Assembly: GCA_937125455.1 (NCBI GenBank) | Contig: CAKZLK010000017.1 | Location: 246,001-310,000 of the forward strand | Origin: an uncultured Aequorivita sp. | Lineage (GTDB): Bacteria; Bacteroidota; Bacteroidia; Flavobacteriales; Flavobacteriaceae | Reading direction: 5' to 3' | Length of the DNA stretch: 64,000 nucleotides | Shown here: in pieces, positions 8,450 to 16,736 of the stretch | Layout: the number at the start of each line of letters is the position of its first letter | Position numbering within the stretch: position 1 is the first letter of the stretch | Made by a program: the position numbers and the translations under genes | Notes under the pieces: generated by a model | Told to the model about the DNA's origin: nothing | Seen by the model: the letters and a program-made list of their open reading frames with translations, nothing else | The model's database searches: none

Positions 8450-8563
8450 TGCTTGTAAAAATACCAAATTTCAGGTTCCAAATACTAAAACCTAACCCAA
8501 TAACTTAACCCGAAACAAATATCATTTTCGTAATTTTACCAAATTCAATATTATTTACGTAAG

Positions 8564-9721
8564 ATGAAAAAAATACAAATGGTTGACCTTAAAGGTCAGT
8601 ATGAAAATATAAAGGAACAGGTAGACAGTTCCATAATGAATGTGATTGAAACCACTGCTTTTGTAAACGGCCCTGAGGTTCACGAATTTCAAAAGGAGCT
8701 TGAGCAATATTTAGATGTGAAACACGTGATTCCCTGTGCCAACGGAACCGATGCTTTGCAAATTGCAATGATGGGGCTTGGTCTAAAACCGGGTGATGAA
8801 GTTATAACGGCAGATTTTACTTTTGCAGCAACTGTTGAAGTTATTGCGCTTTTACAACTCACCCCTGTTTTGGTAGATGTGGACCCGATCAACTTTAATA
8901 TAGACATTGAAGCAATAAAAAAAGCAATTACCCCCAAAACGAAAGCGATAGTTCCCGTACACCTTTTTGGCCTTGCAGCGAATATGGACGAAATTATGGC
9001 TATTGCCAAAGAGCACAATCTTTATGTAATTGAAGACAATGCCCAGGGAATTGGCGCGAATTACACATCAAAAGATGGTACTAAAAGAAAAACTGGAACT
9101 ATTGGACATGTTGCTTCCACTTCGTTTTTTCCTTCAAAAAATTTAGGATGCTACGGTGATGGCGGAGCAATTTTCACCAATGACGATGAACTTGCCCATA
9201 CTATTCGCGGCATTGTAAATCACGGCATGTATGTGCGTTACCATCATGATGTAGTAGGTGTAAACAGTAGATTGGATTCTATTCAAGCTGCAGTGCTTCG
9301 AGCAAAACTTCCGCATTTGGACGCCTATAACGCAGCCCGTCGAAATGCCGCCAGAAAATATACTCAAGCTTTTGCAGGAAATGAAAATATTATCACTCCA
9401 ACTGGATTTTGTAATAACAGTCAAACTATTTGTGACGTTTGTGATTGCCACGTTTTTCATCAATACACCTTAAAAATTGTAAATTCAAATCGTGATGCTT
9501 TGGTGAATCACCTGAATGAAAACGGAATTCCCTGTGGAGTTTATTATCCGATTCCACTACACCTTCAAAAAGCATATAAAGACGAACGCTATAAAGAGGA
9601 AGATTTTGTAGTTACAAATCAATTAGTGAAAGAGGTTATTTCCCTTCCGATGCACACGGAATTGGATGACGAACAGATTGATTTTATTACAAAAACTGTG
9701 ATAGATTTTATAAAGAAATAA
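8564..9721 (+). CDS. DegT/DnrJ/EryC1/StrS-family sugar aminotransferase
   Basis: A 385-residue PLP-dependent enzyme of the fold-type I family that aminates nucleotide-activated keto-sugars. The PLP lysine is K192 in the motif FFPSKNLGCYGDGG; EDNAQGIGA (residues 157-165) binds the cofactor. C-terminal features (HQYTLK, HLNENGIPCGVYYPIPLHLQ) are typical of aminotransferases for surface polysaccharide or LPS sugars. It is followed 58 bp later by galE on the same strand and preceded by the Kdo transferase on the opposite strand, so it lies in an envelope-carbohydrate neighbourhood. The exact sugar is unknown. Confidence 0.9.
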   Translation: MKKIQMVDLKGQYENIKEQVDSSIMNVIETTAFVNGPEVHEFQKELEQYLDVKHVIPCANGTDALQIAMMGLGLKPGDEVITADFTFAATVEVIALLQLTPVLVDVDPINFNIDIEAIKKAITPKTKAIVPVHLFGLAANMDEIMAIAKEHNLYVIEDNAQGIGANYTSKDGTKRKTGTIGHVASTSFFPSKNLGCYGDGGAIFTNDDELAHTIRGIVNHGMYVRYHHDVVGVNSRLDSIQAAVLRAKLPHLDAYNAARRNAARKYTQAFAGNENIITPTGFCNNSQTICDVCDCHVFHQYTLKIVNSNRDALVNHLNENGIPCGVYYPIPLHLQKAYKDERYKEEDFVVTNQLVKEVISLPMHTELDDEQIDFITKTVIDFIKK

Positions 9722-9779
9722 TAATTTACCTTAAAAATTATCGCCGAGTTTTATCGTTAAAGATAATCGATGGGCGGAA

Positions 9780-10808
9780 ATGACAATGAAAAAAATACTC
9801 GTTACAGGCGGATTGGGCTACATAGGTTCCCATACCGTTGTTGAACTTCAGAATTCAGGTTTCCAGGTTATCATTATTGATAACCTATCCAATTCATCAT
9901 TAGACGTTTTGGAAGGAATAACAAATATTTCAAAAACCCCTCCAGCCTTTGAGCGTTTGGATCTTCGTATAAAAGCGGATGTTTCAGATTTTTTTAAAAG
10001 AAATAAAGACATTGAGGGAATCATTCACTTTGCTGCCAGTAAAGCCGTGGGTGAAAGTGTTGAAAACCCGTTGCTCTATTACGAAAATAACCTAAATACA
10101 CTTATTTATCTACTTCAGGAATGTAATGCCTGCGGAATTGAAAATTTTATTTTTAGCTCGTCTTGCACCGTTTATGGCGAACCCGATTCATTGCCAATAA
10201 CTGAGGATGCTCCCGTAAAGGCTGCAACTTCACCATACGGAAATACAAAACAGATAAGTGAAGAAATATTGAAAGATACGTGTTCAGTTTCTTCTTTAAA
10301 ATCGATTGCGTTGCGCTACTTTAATCCGATTGGCGCTCATAAAACAGCTGAAATTGGAGAACTTCCTGCGGGTGTTCCGCAAAATTTGGTGCCTTTTATT
10401 ACACAAACTGCAGCTGGAATAAGGAAAGAACTATCCGTTTTTGGAGACGATTATCCTACGGAAGACGGCAGTTGTATTCGCGATTATATTCATGTGGTGG
10501 ATTTGGCAAAAGCGCATGTTATTGCTTTGCAACGATTACTTTCAGCAAATAACGAGACCCAGTTTGAAGTTTTCAACTTGGGAACGGGTAGAGGTAGTTC
10601 TGTTTTAGAGGTTGTGAATTCCTTCGAAAAAACTACTGGCCAAAAATTAAATTATAAAATCGTCGCCCGTCGTCCTGGCGATGTAATCTCAGTTTATGCT
10701 GATACCAAAAAAGCAAATAAAATTTTAGGCTGGAAGGCTGAAAAAACAATGGAAGAAGCTTTAGAATCTGCTTGGAAATGGGAGAGAAAAATCAGAAATA
10801 TCTCATAA
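9780..10808 (+). CDS. galE: UDP-glucose 4-epimerase
   Basis: A 342-residue extended short-chain dehydrogenase that interconverts UDP-glucose and UDP-galactose using bound NAD+. The N-terminal nucleotide motif is TGGLGYIGSH (residues 9-18), and the catalytic residues are the serines at 126-128 and Y153-xxx-K157. FNLGTGRGSSV and RRPGD are typical of GalE. Two starts are possible, ATG at 9780 or at 9786; the second gives the more usual MKKILVTGG. It lies downstream of the DegT gene and probably supplies galactose-type donors for envelope glycans. Confidence 0.95.
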   Translation: MTMKKILVTGGLGYIGSHTVVELQNSGFQVIIIDNLSNSSLDVLEGITNISKTPPAFERLDLRIKADVSDFFKRNKDIEGIIHFAASKAVGESVENPLLYYENNLNTLIYLLQECNACGIENFIFSSSCTVYGEPDSLPITEDAPVKAATSPYGNTKQISEEILKDTCSVSSLKSIALRYFNPIGAHKTAEIGELPAGVPQNLVPFITQTAAGIRKELSVFGDDYPTEDGSCIRDYIHVVDLAKAHVIALQRLLSANNETQFEVFNLGTGRGSSVLEVVNSFEKTTGQKLNYKIVARRPGDVISVYADTKKANKILGWKAEKTMEEALESAWKWERKIRNIS

Positions 10809-10946
10809 ACAGTATTTTAATGCAGGTTTAACGCTGATAATTTGGAATTGGGGTTGAGACTTTGTTTCTTTGCATTTCAATAGTACTCTGTACTTTTGCT
10901 TTCAAAGACAATGTCTGGTGGGCAAAAGGGGGTCAAAAAAACAAAG

Positions 10947-11138
10947 ATGAAGTTAGTTTCAGTGAAACGACAAACAAGAATAGAAAAACGATTTACAGAA
11001 AAGATGGGAATGTTTACCACAAGCGTGATTTACATCAAAAAAACATTTTTGAATGTTCCTTTTAAAACCCTTCACAAATACCGAGAAACTTATTATGGCG
11101 AAGTGAAGGATTGTGAAGATTGCCAAATAAGCGCATAA
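10947..11138 (+). CDS. Small basic protein of unknown function
   Basis: A 63-residue protein with no signal peptide, rich in Lys/Arg (VKRQTRIEKRFTEKMGMF), ending in a charged segment with a C-x-x-C pair (KDCEDCQISA). Two features argue that it is real: the sequence looks protein-like, with YIKKTFLNVPFKTLHKYRET in the middle, and a strong intrinsic terminator starts 19 bases after the stop. The start is uncertain; earlier in-frame ATGs exist at 10896 and 10911. The two cysteines could bind metal, but a single C-x-x-C is weak evidence. I do not recognise the family. Confidence 0.55.
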   Translation: MKLVSVKRQTRIEKRFTEKMGMFTTSVIYIKKTFLNVPFKTLHKYRETYYGEVKDCEDCQISA

Positions 11139-11156
11139 ATAATAAAGCATAGATAT

Positions 11157-11192
11157 AAAAAACACCGAATGATTTTTCATTCGGTGTTTTTT
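11157..11192. terminator. Strong hairpin terminator
   Basis: Fourteen-base arms AAAACACCGAATGA and TCATTCGGTGTTTT enclose a TTTT loop and are followed by more Ts. It supports transcription of the small gene at 10947. Confidence 0.9.
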
Positions 11193-11291
11193 TATGTTGA
11201 TTTTAGTACGAATTTGGAATTATATGATAAAATTGATATGTTTGAAATTTGGCGCTATTGAAATTAGACACATAAAAACTGATAAAATTTG

Positions 11292-11414
11292 ATGGAAAAA
11301 TTCGCGAATGATTTTAGTTTTGGATTGCTTCTTTGGCAGATTTTTCTTTTTGCTTTAATTTTAGTTTTTCTTTATATCCTATATAAGATTGTCAAAAAAG
11401 TCTCTAAATGGTAA
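11292..11414 (+). CDS. Single-span membrane microprotein (40 aa)
   Basis: A 40-residue ORF starting MEKFANDFSFG and ending KIVKKVSKW. It has one strong hydrophobic helix (about residues 11-31, LLLWQIFLFALILVFLYILY) followed by a lysine-rich tail, so a cytoplasmic C-terminus is expected. The N-terminal pattern NDFSFGLLLWQ resembles the start of flavobacterial ATP-synthase b subunits and of other tiny membrane proteins; that comparison is from memory. It lies between the terminator at 11157-11192 and the convergent fabD gene. Real but unknown function is my best estimate. Confidence 0.5.
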   Translation: MEKFANDFSFGLLLWQIFLFALILVFLYILYKIVKKVSKW

Positions 11415-11453
11415 GCTAAAAACGCCGAAGAGTTTTGAATTTGAACCAGTAAA

Positions 11454-12335
11454 TTAAACTTCTCCTTTTTCCGTTTCTGCGGAACTATCAATCTTTTTCA
11501 CTAATCCTTGCAGAACATTTCCGGGCCCAACTTCAATAAACTTAGTAGCGCCATCCTTTATCATATTTTGAATACTCTGTGTCCATTTTACTGGAGCGGT
11601 CAATTGAAAAATTAGGTTTTTCTTTATTTCCGAAGGGTCGGTAACCGCAAAAGTTGAAACGTTTTGATAAATAGGGCATGCTGGTTCGGTAAACTGAGTT
11701 GCTTCAATGGCTGCTGCCAATTCTTCTCGAGCGGGTTCCATCAATGGACTGTGGAATGCGCCACCAACTGGTAAAATCAATGCTCTGCGTGCACCAGCTT
11801 CTTTCAAGCTTTCACAGGCTTTTCCAACAGCATCCACATCGCCTGAAATTACAAGTTGTCCTGGACAGTTGTAATTTGCTGCGACCACAATTCCGGGTGT
11901 GTTTGCACATATTTCTTCAACCAAATGATCTTCCAGACCCAAAACTGCGGCCATAGTTGATGGGGTCAATTCGCAAGCGTGCTGCATTGCCAAGGCGCGT
12001 TTGTAAACCAATTGCAGGCCATCGCTAAAAGCGAGTGTTCTGTTGGCTACTAATGCCGAAATTTCACCAAGAGAATGTCCAGCAACCATATCGGGCTGAA
12101 ATTTGTTTCCCATTACTTCCGCCAAAATAGTGGAGTGCAGAAAAATTGCAGGTTGTGTAACCTTGGTTTCTTTAAGTTCATCTGCGGTGCCTTCAAACAT
12201 TATTTTGGTAATATCGAAGTCCAAAATTTCATTAGCTTGTTGGAACAGTTCTTTTGCTCTTTTGGAGTTATCATACAGGTCTTTACCCATTCCGGTGAAC
12301 TGGGCACCCTGTCCGGGGAATATATATGCTTTCAT
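11454..12335 (-). CDS. fabD: Malonyl-CoA:ACP transacylase
   Basis: A 293-residue FabD, which moves malonyl from CoA to acyl carrier protein at the start of fatty-acid synthesis. The nucleophile elbow is GHSLGE with S88, and the catalytic histidine is H195 in GGAFHSPLM. The N-terminal FPGQGAQFTGMG motif and the C-terminal EVGPGNVLQGLVKK are diagnostic. Length is normal. It is the last of three same-strand genes (2TM protein, folA, fabD), 41 bp after folA, and may be cotranscribed with them. Confidence 0.96.
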   Translation of the reverse strand: MKAYIFPGQGAQFTGMGKDLYDNSKRAKELFQQANEILDFDITKIMFEGTADELKETKVTQPAIFLHSTILAEVMGNKFQPDMVAGHSLGEISALVANRTLAFSDGLQLVYKRALAMQHACELTPSTMAAVLGLEDHLVEEICANTPGIVVAANYNCPGQLVISGDVDAVGKACESLKEAGARRALILPVGGAFHSPLMEPAREELAAAIEATQFTEPACPIYQNVSTFAVTDPSEIKKNLIFQLTAPVKWTQSIQNMIKDGATKFIEVGPGNVLQGLVKKIDSSAETEKGEV

Positions 12336-12376
12336 TTTTTAGTGTTTTTGCTATGATAGAATTAAATATAAAAATT

Positions 12377-12862
12377 TTATTTACGAACCCAAGTTTGATA
12401 GCTGAAAGAATAATGATGTTTGTCATCCTTTTGGTGCACTGTTTCGGAAAGAAGTTGCCATTTATCCTTTGAAAATTCTGGAAAAAAGGTATCGGCATCT
12501 TTGAAAGTACCATTTACGCGGGTCAGTTCAATTTTTTCCGCCAAGGGAAGACCCATTTTGTATATTTCACCACCGCCAATGATAAAAAGTTGGTTGTCAT
12601 CTTTCGCAATCTTTAAGGCTTCTTCGATGTTGTGAACTACTACGGCACCTTCTTTTTTATAGTTTTTGTTTCTAGTAATTACAATGTGGATTCTATTTGG
12701 TAAAGGCTTTGGAAATGTTTCAAAAGTCTTTCGGCCCATTATGATATGGTGACCGGTTGTAAGTTGTTTAAAACGTTTGAAGTCATCGGGTAAATGCCAA
12801 AGTAGATCATTGTCCTTTCCTAATTCGTTTTTTTCGCCAGCGGCGGCAATCATTGTAATCAT
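12377..12862 (-). CDS. folA: Dihydrofolate reductase
   Basis: A 161-residue DHFR that reduces dihydrofolate to tetrahydrofolate with NADPH. The active-site acid is D27 in HLPDDFKRFK, NADPH-binding motifs are MGRKTFE and the IGGGEIY segment, and the N-terminal IAAAGEKNELG is typical. Its start codon overlaps the stop of the upstream 2TM gene by four bases (12859-12862), so the two are translationally coupled. thyA, its metabolic partner, is about 5 kb away on the same strand. Confidence 0.97.
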   Translation of the reverse strand: MITMIAAAGEKNELGKDNDLLWHLPDDFKRFKQLTTGHHIIMGRKTFETFPKPLPNRIHIVITRNKNYKKEGAVVVHNIEEALKIAKDDNQLFIIGGGEIYKMGLPLAEKIELTRVNGTFKDADTFFPEFSKDKWQLLSETVHQKDDKHHYSFSYQTWVRK

Positions 12863-13296
12863 TCTACGTCTGGGGGTAATGGGTTGTTCAGTTCGTTTTT
12901 TTTTAGTTCATCGGAAGGCATTGTCGGTAATTTCAATTCAGTATCTACTTTATTCTGAAGTTCGGCCATTCGTTCCGCTTGGCGAGCTTTCAGCTTTTCA
13001 AGTTGCCGATCCTCCCATTCTTTGTCCATAAACTTGTTCATCACAAAAACATTGAAAAGATGTACAAGAAATATAAAAGTCCATACTAAAATGGCCCAAA
13101 TAAACCAGTCTTGGAATAAGGTTTCGTTTCCATAACCCAAAATAGGATTGATGATAATTAATAGCACTGATCCTACCAAATACAATATGAAATGGCGCAT
13201 CAGGTTTTTTTTCTGCTTAATGCGCTGGCGGGCATACTCGTATTGCTCGCGCTGTTCAGCATCTATTCTTTCAGTTTTTTTAGTTTTTGAAAACAT
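12859..13296 (-). CDS. 2TM domain-containing membrane protein
   Basis: A 145-residue protein with a charged N-terminal helix (AEQREQYEYARQRIKQKK), two membrane helices (about 34-55 and 66-90), and a charged C-terminal coil with a proline-rich tail. This is the layout of the Bacteroidota 2TM domain family, some members of which are fused to histidine kinases. The pattern F-x-x-H-x-x-x-Y before and inside the first helix is characteristic. It overlaps folA by four bases, a common arrangement in Flavobacteriaceae. Function unknown. Confidence 0.85.
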   Translation of the reverse strand: MFSKTKKTERIDAEQREQYEYARQRIKQKKNLMRHFILYLVGSVLLIIINPILGYGNETLFQDWFIWAILVWTFIFLVHLFNVFVMNKFMDKEWEDRQLEKLKARQAERMAELQNKVDTELKLPTMPSDELKKNELNNPLPPDVE

Positions 13297-13379
13297 AGTT
13301 GGTTATTTTCGTTGAAGAATAACATGAAAAGTTATGTTGTGTAAAAATACCTAATTTTCGTCATTTTGGACACTCACTT

Positions 13380-14459
13380 ATGGAAGATTTAAGAAAACAC
13401 TTTCCCGCTTTGAATTCCTGTACTTATCTAAACACCGCTTCAAATGGTGTAATCCCAAAGACTGTGATTGAATGGCGCCGCCAGCATGATTTGGATTTAA
13501 TGAATCATGCGAGCGTTTTTAGAGATGATCACAAAACTCATATTGAACAAATACGAAAGACGGTTTCTTGCTTTTTTGATACTTCCACAGATGAAACTGC
13601 GCTGGTTCCAAATTTATCTTTTGGTATAAATACCGTTTTGGAAGGACTTCCGAAAAGGCAAAAAATTCTGCTATTAAAAAACGATTACCCATCTGTAAAT
13701 TGGCCTGTGGAAAGTCGAGATTTTGACGTTTGTTATGCAGAAATAGATGAAAATCTAGAAAAAAACATTGAAGAAGCAGTTGCAAAACACAGACCAGATG
13801 TTTTTATGTTCAGTATCGTGCAATGGCTTAGTGGAATAAAAATAGATTTTGAATTTTTAAAACAGTTGAAAAGCTATCACCCTAATTTGTTGCTTATTGC
13901 CGATGGCACCCAATATTTAGGAACTGAAAATTTCAGTTTTGCCGATAATGCCATCGACGTTTTGGGAGCCAGCACCTATAAATGGCTAACGGCGGGGTAT
14001 GGCAATGGGTTTATAATGATAAAAGAAACTGCGCGCCAACGCATATTTCCGAGAACAATTGGCTTCAATTCGGCTGAGAGGTTTGAAAGCAAAGCAAATG
14101 AAACAACCTTTATGAAACATTTTGAGCCAGGCCATCAGGACACATTGAATTATGGAAGTTTGGAACAGGCGATTTTGTTTCAGGAAAGTTTAGGGAAAGA
14201 AAAATTGTATCAAAAAATCGCTTCGCTTTCAGCTAAGGCAAAAATATATTTTGCAGAAATGGATTTGCTAAAACACGAGACACTTCTTCGCCAAAACCAC
14301 TCCTCAATTTTCAATATTAGTGGAGATATGGATTTGTTTCAAAAACTGAGGGAAAACAATATTATTTGTTCGCCACGTGGCGGTGGCATTCGGGTGAGCT
14401 TTCATTATTACAATACGGAAGATGATTTGGAGAGACTGGTTGAGGCCTTGTGTCAATAA
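13380..14459 (+). CDS. Class V aminotransferase-fold PLP enzyme
   Basis: A 359-residue fold-type I PLP enzyme of the class V (NifS/isopenicillin epimerase-like) family. The cofactor lysine is K201 in GASTYKWLTAGYG, and the aspartate of IADGTQYLG (about 173-181) binds the pyridine nitrogen. Family members are cysteine desulfurases, C-S lyases, kynureninases or aminotransferases, and the sequence alone does not decide between them. It is convergent with egtD/egtB and separated by 26 bp. Because mycobacterial EgtE, the sulfoxide lyase of ergothioneine synthesis, is also class V, a lyase role is possible; this is inference from position. Confidence 0.85.
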   Translation: MEDLRKHFPALNSCTYLNTASNGVIPKTVIEWRRQHDLDLMNHASVFRDDHKTHIEQIRKTVSCFFDTSTDETALVPNLSFGINTVLEGLPKRQKILLLKNDYPSVNWPVESRDFDVCYAEIDENLEKNIEEAVAKHRPDVFMFSIVQWLSGIKIDFEFLKQLKSYHPNLLLIADGTQYLGTENFSFADNAIDVLGASTYKWLTAGYGNGFIMIKETARQRIFPRTIGFNSAERFESKANETTFMKHFEPGHQDTLNYGSLEQAILFQESLGKEKLYQKIASLSAKAKIYFAEMDLLKHETLLRQNHSSIFNISGDMDLFQKLRENNIICSPRGGGIRVSFHYYNTEDDLERLVEALCQ

Positions 14460-14485
14460 GTTAACACAGCTGTGATAGTCGTCTA

Positions 14486-15457
14486 TTATTTTTTTCTAAA
14501 AACATAATTTTTATAGTATTGTTGGCTATCTGTAAAAGAAGTCTCAATAATCAGTCCTGCTTCTTTGGCGAGCCAAGCTACAATCTTATCGTCGTATTTT
14601 TGTGAAATTTCAGTGTGTATTGTTTCCCATTGATCAAAATTTACTGTGAGTTGCAGCTCCCCAATAGTTACTTGCATCGCTTCCGTAGCTACTAGAAAGC
14701 TTTTAGCAGTTCCTGTTTCGGGATCATATACTTCCCAGTGATTGAATTTTTCTACTTTGAAGTTCCCATCCAATTCACGATTTATTCTTGTTAAAACATT
14801 TTTGTTGAAAGCAGCTGTTATTCCAGTTTCATCATTATAGGCATTCAAGATTTGCTGTGGGTTCTTTTTTTGATCGAAACCCATAAAAAGTAAATCATCT
14901 GCAAGCATGGCATCTTTCAATTTTGAAAGAAACTCAATGGCTTTTGGATGCTTTAGGTTGCCTATATTACTTCCTAAAACCATAATTACCTTTTTGCGTT
15001 TGTTGAAACCTTTCAGTCTTTCTAGAACCTCAAAATATTCGCCTACTTCGGCATCAACTTGAAGCGCAGGCATTTCTTTGGCTAGATTATTGGATAGCAT
15101 TTCAACAGCGTTTTCACTAATATCTATGGGTTTATAGACAAAGTTGAAATTGTTTTCTGCCATATATTTCAACAAAACCTTTGTTTTTTTTCCATCGCCG
15201 GCACCCAGTTCTATCAGGTCTAAACCATTTTCGCGATCACGGAAAAGCTCACCAATGATTTCAGTATGTGTGGAAAGTATCTGAAACTCACAGCCTGTTA
15301 GGTAGTATTCGGGCATGGCCATAATATCCTGAAAGAGCTTGTCCCCATTTTTGTCATAAAAATATTTTGAAGATAGGTATTTTGGGAAGGCGCTAAGTCC
15401 TTCAAAAACTTCTTTCTTAAAAGAGGTATCTAATATTGTTGCGGTAGATGTAGTCAT
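14486..15457 (-). CDS. egtD: L-histidine N-alpha-methyltransferase
   Basis: A 323-residue EgtD that trimethylates histidine to hercynine using three SAM molecules, the first committed step of ergothioneine synthesis. The SAM site is ELGAGDGKKT (residues 83-92), and the substrate region includes MPEYYLTGCE (48-57). VLGSNIGN and MGFDQKKNPQQILNAYND are typical of the DUF2260/EgtD family, and length matches the mycobacterial enzyme. It starts 15 bp after egtB on the same strand and forms a two-gene operon with it. Confidence 0.95.
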   Translation of the reverse strand: MTTSTATILDTSFKKEVFEGLSAFPKYLSSKYFYDKNGDKLFQDIMAMPEYYLTGCEFQILSTHTEIIGELFRDRENGLDLIELGAGDGKKTKVLLKYMAENNFNFVYKPIDISENAVEMLSNNLAKEMPALQVDAEVGEYFEVLERLKGFNKRKKVIMVLGSNIGNLKHPKAIEFLSKLKDAMLADDLLFMGFDQKKNPQQILNAYNDETGITAAFNKNVLTRINRELDGNFKVEKFNHWEVYDPETGTAKSFLVATEAMQVTIGELQLTVNFDQWETIHTEISQKYDDKIVAWLAKEAGLIIETSFTDSQQYYKNYVFRKK

Positions 15458-15472
15458 AATGAGATAGTCGTA

Positions 15473-16636
15473 TTATTTTGCCAATCTTAAACCTGTAAAT
15501 TGCCAGCGTAAATTTGTTTGGAAAAAATTGCGATAGGTGGGTCGTGTGTGGTTGGGCGAAGTAGCTACAGAACCACCTCGAAGTACTTTTTGGTTCACCA
15601 TAAATTTACCGTTATATTCGCCAATAGCTCCTGGGGCCTTGGTATAAAAAGGATATGGAAGATAGGCGCTCTCGGTCCATTCCCACCGGCTTCCCCACTG
15701 AAAGTTTTTTTGTGCAGCCTCCCATTCAAATTCAGTTGGCAAACGGCAGCCTTTCCATTGCGCAAAAGCGAATGCTTCAAAATAGCATATATGTGAAACG
15801 GGCGCTTCCAAGTTTATTTTTTGAAGTCCTTTCATTGTGTATTGATGCCAAGCGTCATCAATACTGTGCCAATACATAGGCGCAGAAATATTGTTTTGCT
15901 TTACCCAATCCCAACCTTCGGCATGCCATAGGTTGAAATCGTTGTAGCCGCCAGCATTTATAAATTCGAGATATTCAGCGTTTGTGATGAGTTTGTTTGA
16001 GATTTTATAATCGTGCAAATAAACTTTATGATGCCCCAATTCATTGTCATAACAGAATTCTTCTATGTTTTTGTGACCTATTTCATAAATGCCTTCTTCT
16101 ATTGCGATCCATTCCTGATGAAAATTTTGGATCGGGTTTTCTAAAAAGGAATCTTTGTATTTTGGTAGCAACGGGTTATTGCCGAGAATGTATTTAATGT
16201 CGGTAATGAGAAGTTCTTGATGTTGCTTTTCGTGATGTATTCCTATTAAGAGAATTTCTTCAAGTCCTTTTGGAATTTCCTCAGAAAGAAAATCTTTCAT
16301 TTCATTAGTAACATAATGTCTATAATCATACACTTTTGCAACTCCAGGTCTGGAAAGATTTCCGCGATCATTACGAATTACGCGTTTCCCCACATTTTCA
16401 TAGTAACTATTAAAAACGAAAGCAAAATCTTCGTGAAAAAGCAGATAACCAGGTTTATGGGGTTTTAGGATAAATTCTTCAAAGAACCAAGTTGTATGGC
16501 CTAGATGCCATTTGGGAGGAGACACATCTACAATAGGTTGAACAACATAGTCTTCAATTTCTAATGGGTTACAGATAGTTTCGGTGTGCTGGCGAGTTTC
16601 AAGGAAAAACGAGATTAATGTATCGGTTGCAATCAT
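15473..16636 (-). CDS. egtB: Ergothioneine biosynthesis protein EgtB (sulfoxide synthase)
   Basis: A 387-residue non-heme iron enzyme that joins hercynine to a cysteine-type thiol and oxidises the sulfur. It has an N-terminal DinB-like helical bundle and a C-terminal formylglycine-generating-enzyme-like domain (RGGSVATSPNHTRPTYRNFF). The likely iron ligands are H47 in HLGHTTW and H135/H139 in HHEKQHQE. The ATG at 16636 is chosen over one ten codons upstream because a hairpin occupies that leader. The usual thiol-preparation genes egtA and egtC are not in the window, so the thiol donor (gamma-glutamylcysteine or cysteine) is unknown. First gene of the egtB-egtD pair. Confidence 0.94.
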   Translation of the reverse strand: MIATDTLISFFLETRQHTETICNPLEIEDYVVQPIVDVSPPKWHLGHTTWFFEEFILKPHKPGYLLFHEDFAFVFNSYYENVGKRVIRNDRGNLSRPGVAKVYDYRHYVTNEMKDFLSEEIPKGLEEILLIGIHHEKQHQELLITDIKYILGNNPLLPKYKDSFLENPIQNFHQEWIAIEEGIYEIGHKNIEEFCYDNELGHHKVYLHDYKISNKLITNAEYLEFINAGGYNDFNLWHAEGWDWVKQNNISAPMYWHSIDDAWHQYTMKGLQKINLEAPVSHICYFEAFAFAQWKGCRLPTEFEWEAAQKNFQWGSRWEWTESAYLPYPFYTKAPGAIGEYNGKFMVNQKVLRGGSVATSPNHTRPTYRNFFQTNLRWQFTGLRLAK

Positions 16637-16670
16637 AAAAAAAGTGCCGCATTTTCTTGACGACACTTTA
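16637..16670 (-). promoter_or_regulatory. Hairpin plus T-run abutting the egtB start codon (terminator or attenuator)
   Basis: On the minus strand AAAGTGTCG pairs with CGGCACTTT (one T-G wobble) around an 11-base loop. A T-run follows and then, immediately, the egtB ATG. It has the form of an intrinsic terminator. It may simply end the upstream thyA/TonB-C transcript, or it may act as a leader attenuator of egtB, because nothing separates it from the coding sequence. Confidence 0.6.
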
Positions 16671-16736
16671 AATATAATTATTAAAATTGTTTAAGACTGC
16701 TTAGCTGACGTTAAACAGTTGTTAAACCGACTTCTG

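Noticed and set aside
10862..11065. A 67-residue plus-strand ORF overlapping the small basic gene
   Set aside because: Lower-quality amino-acid sequence and different frame; the 10947-11138 frame fits the downstream terminator better.
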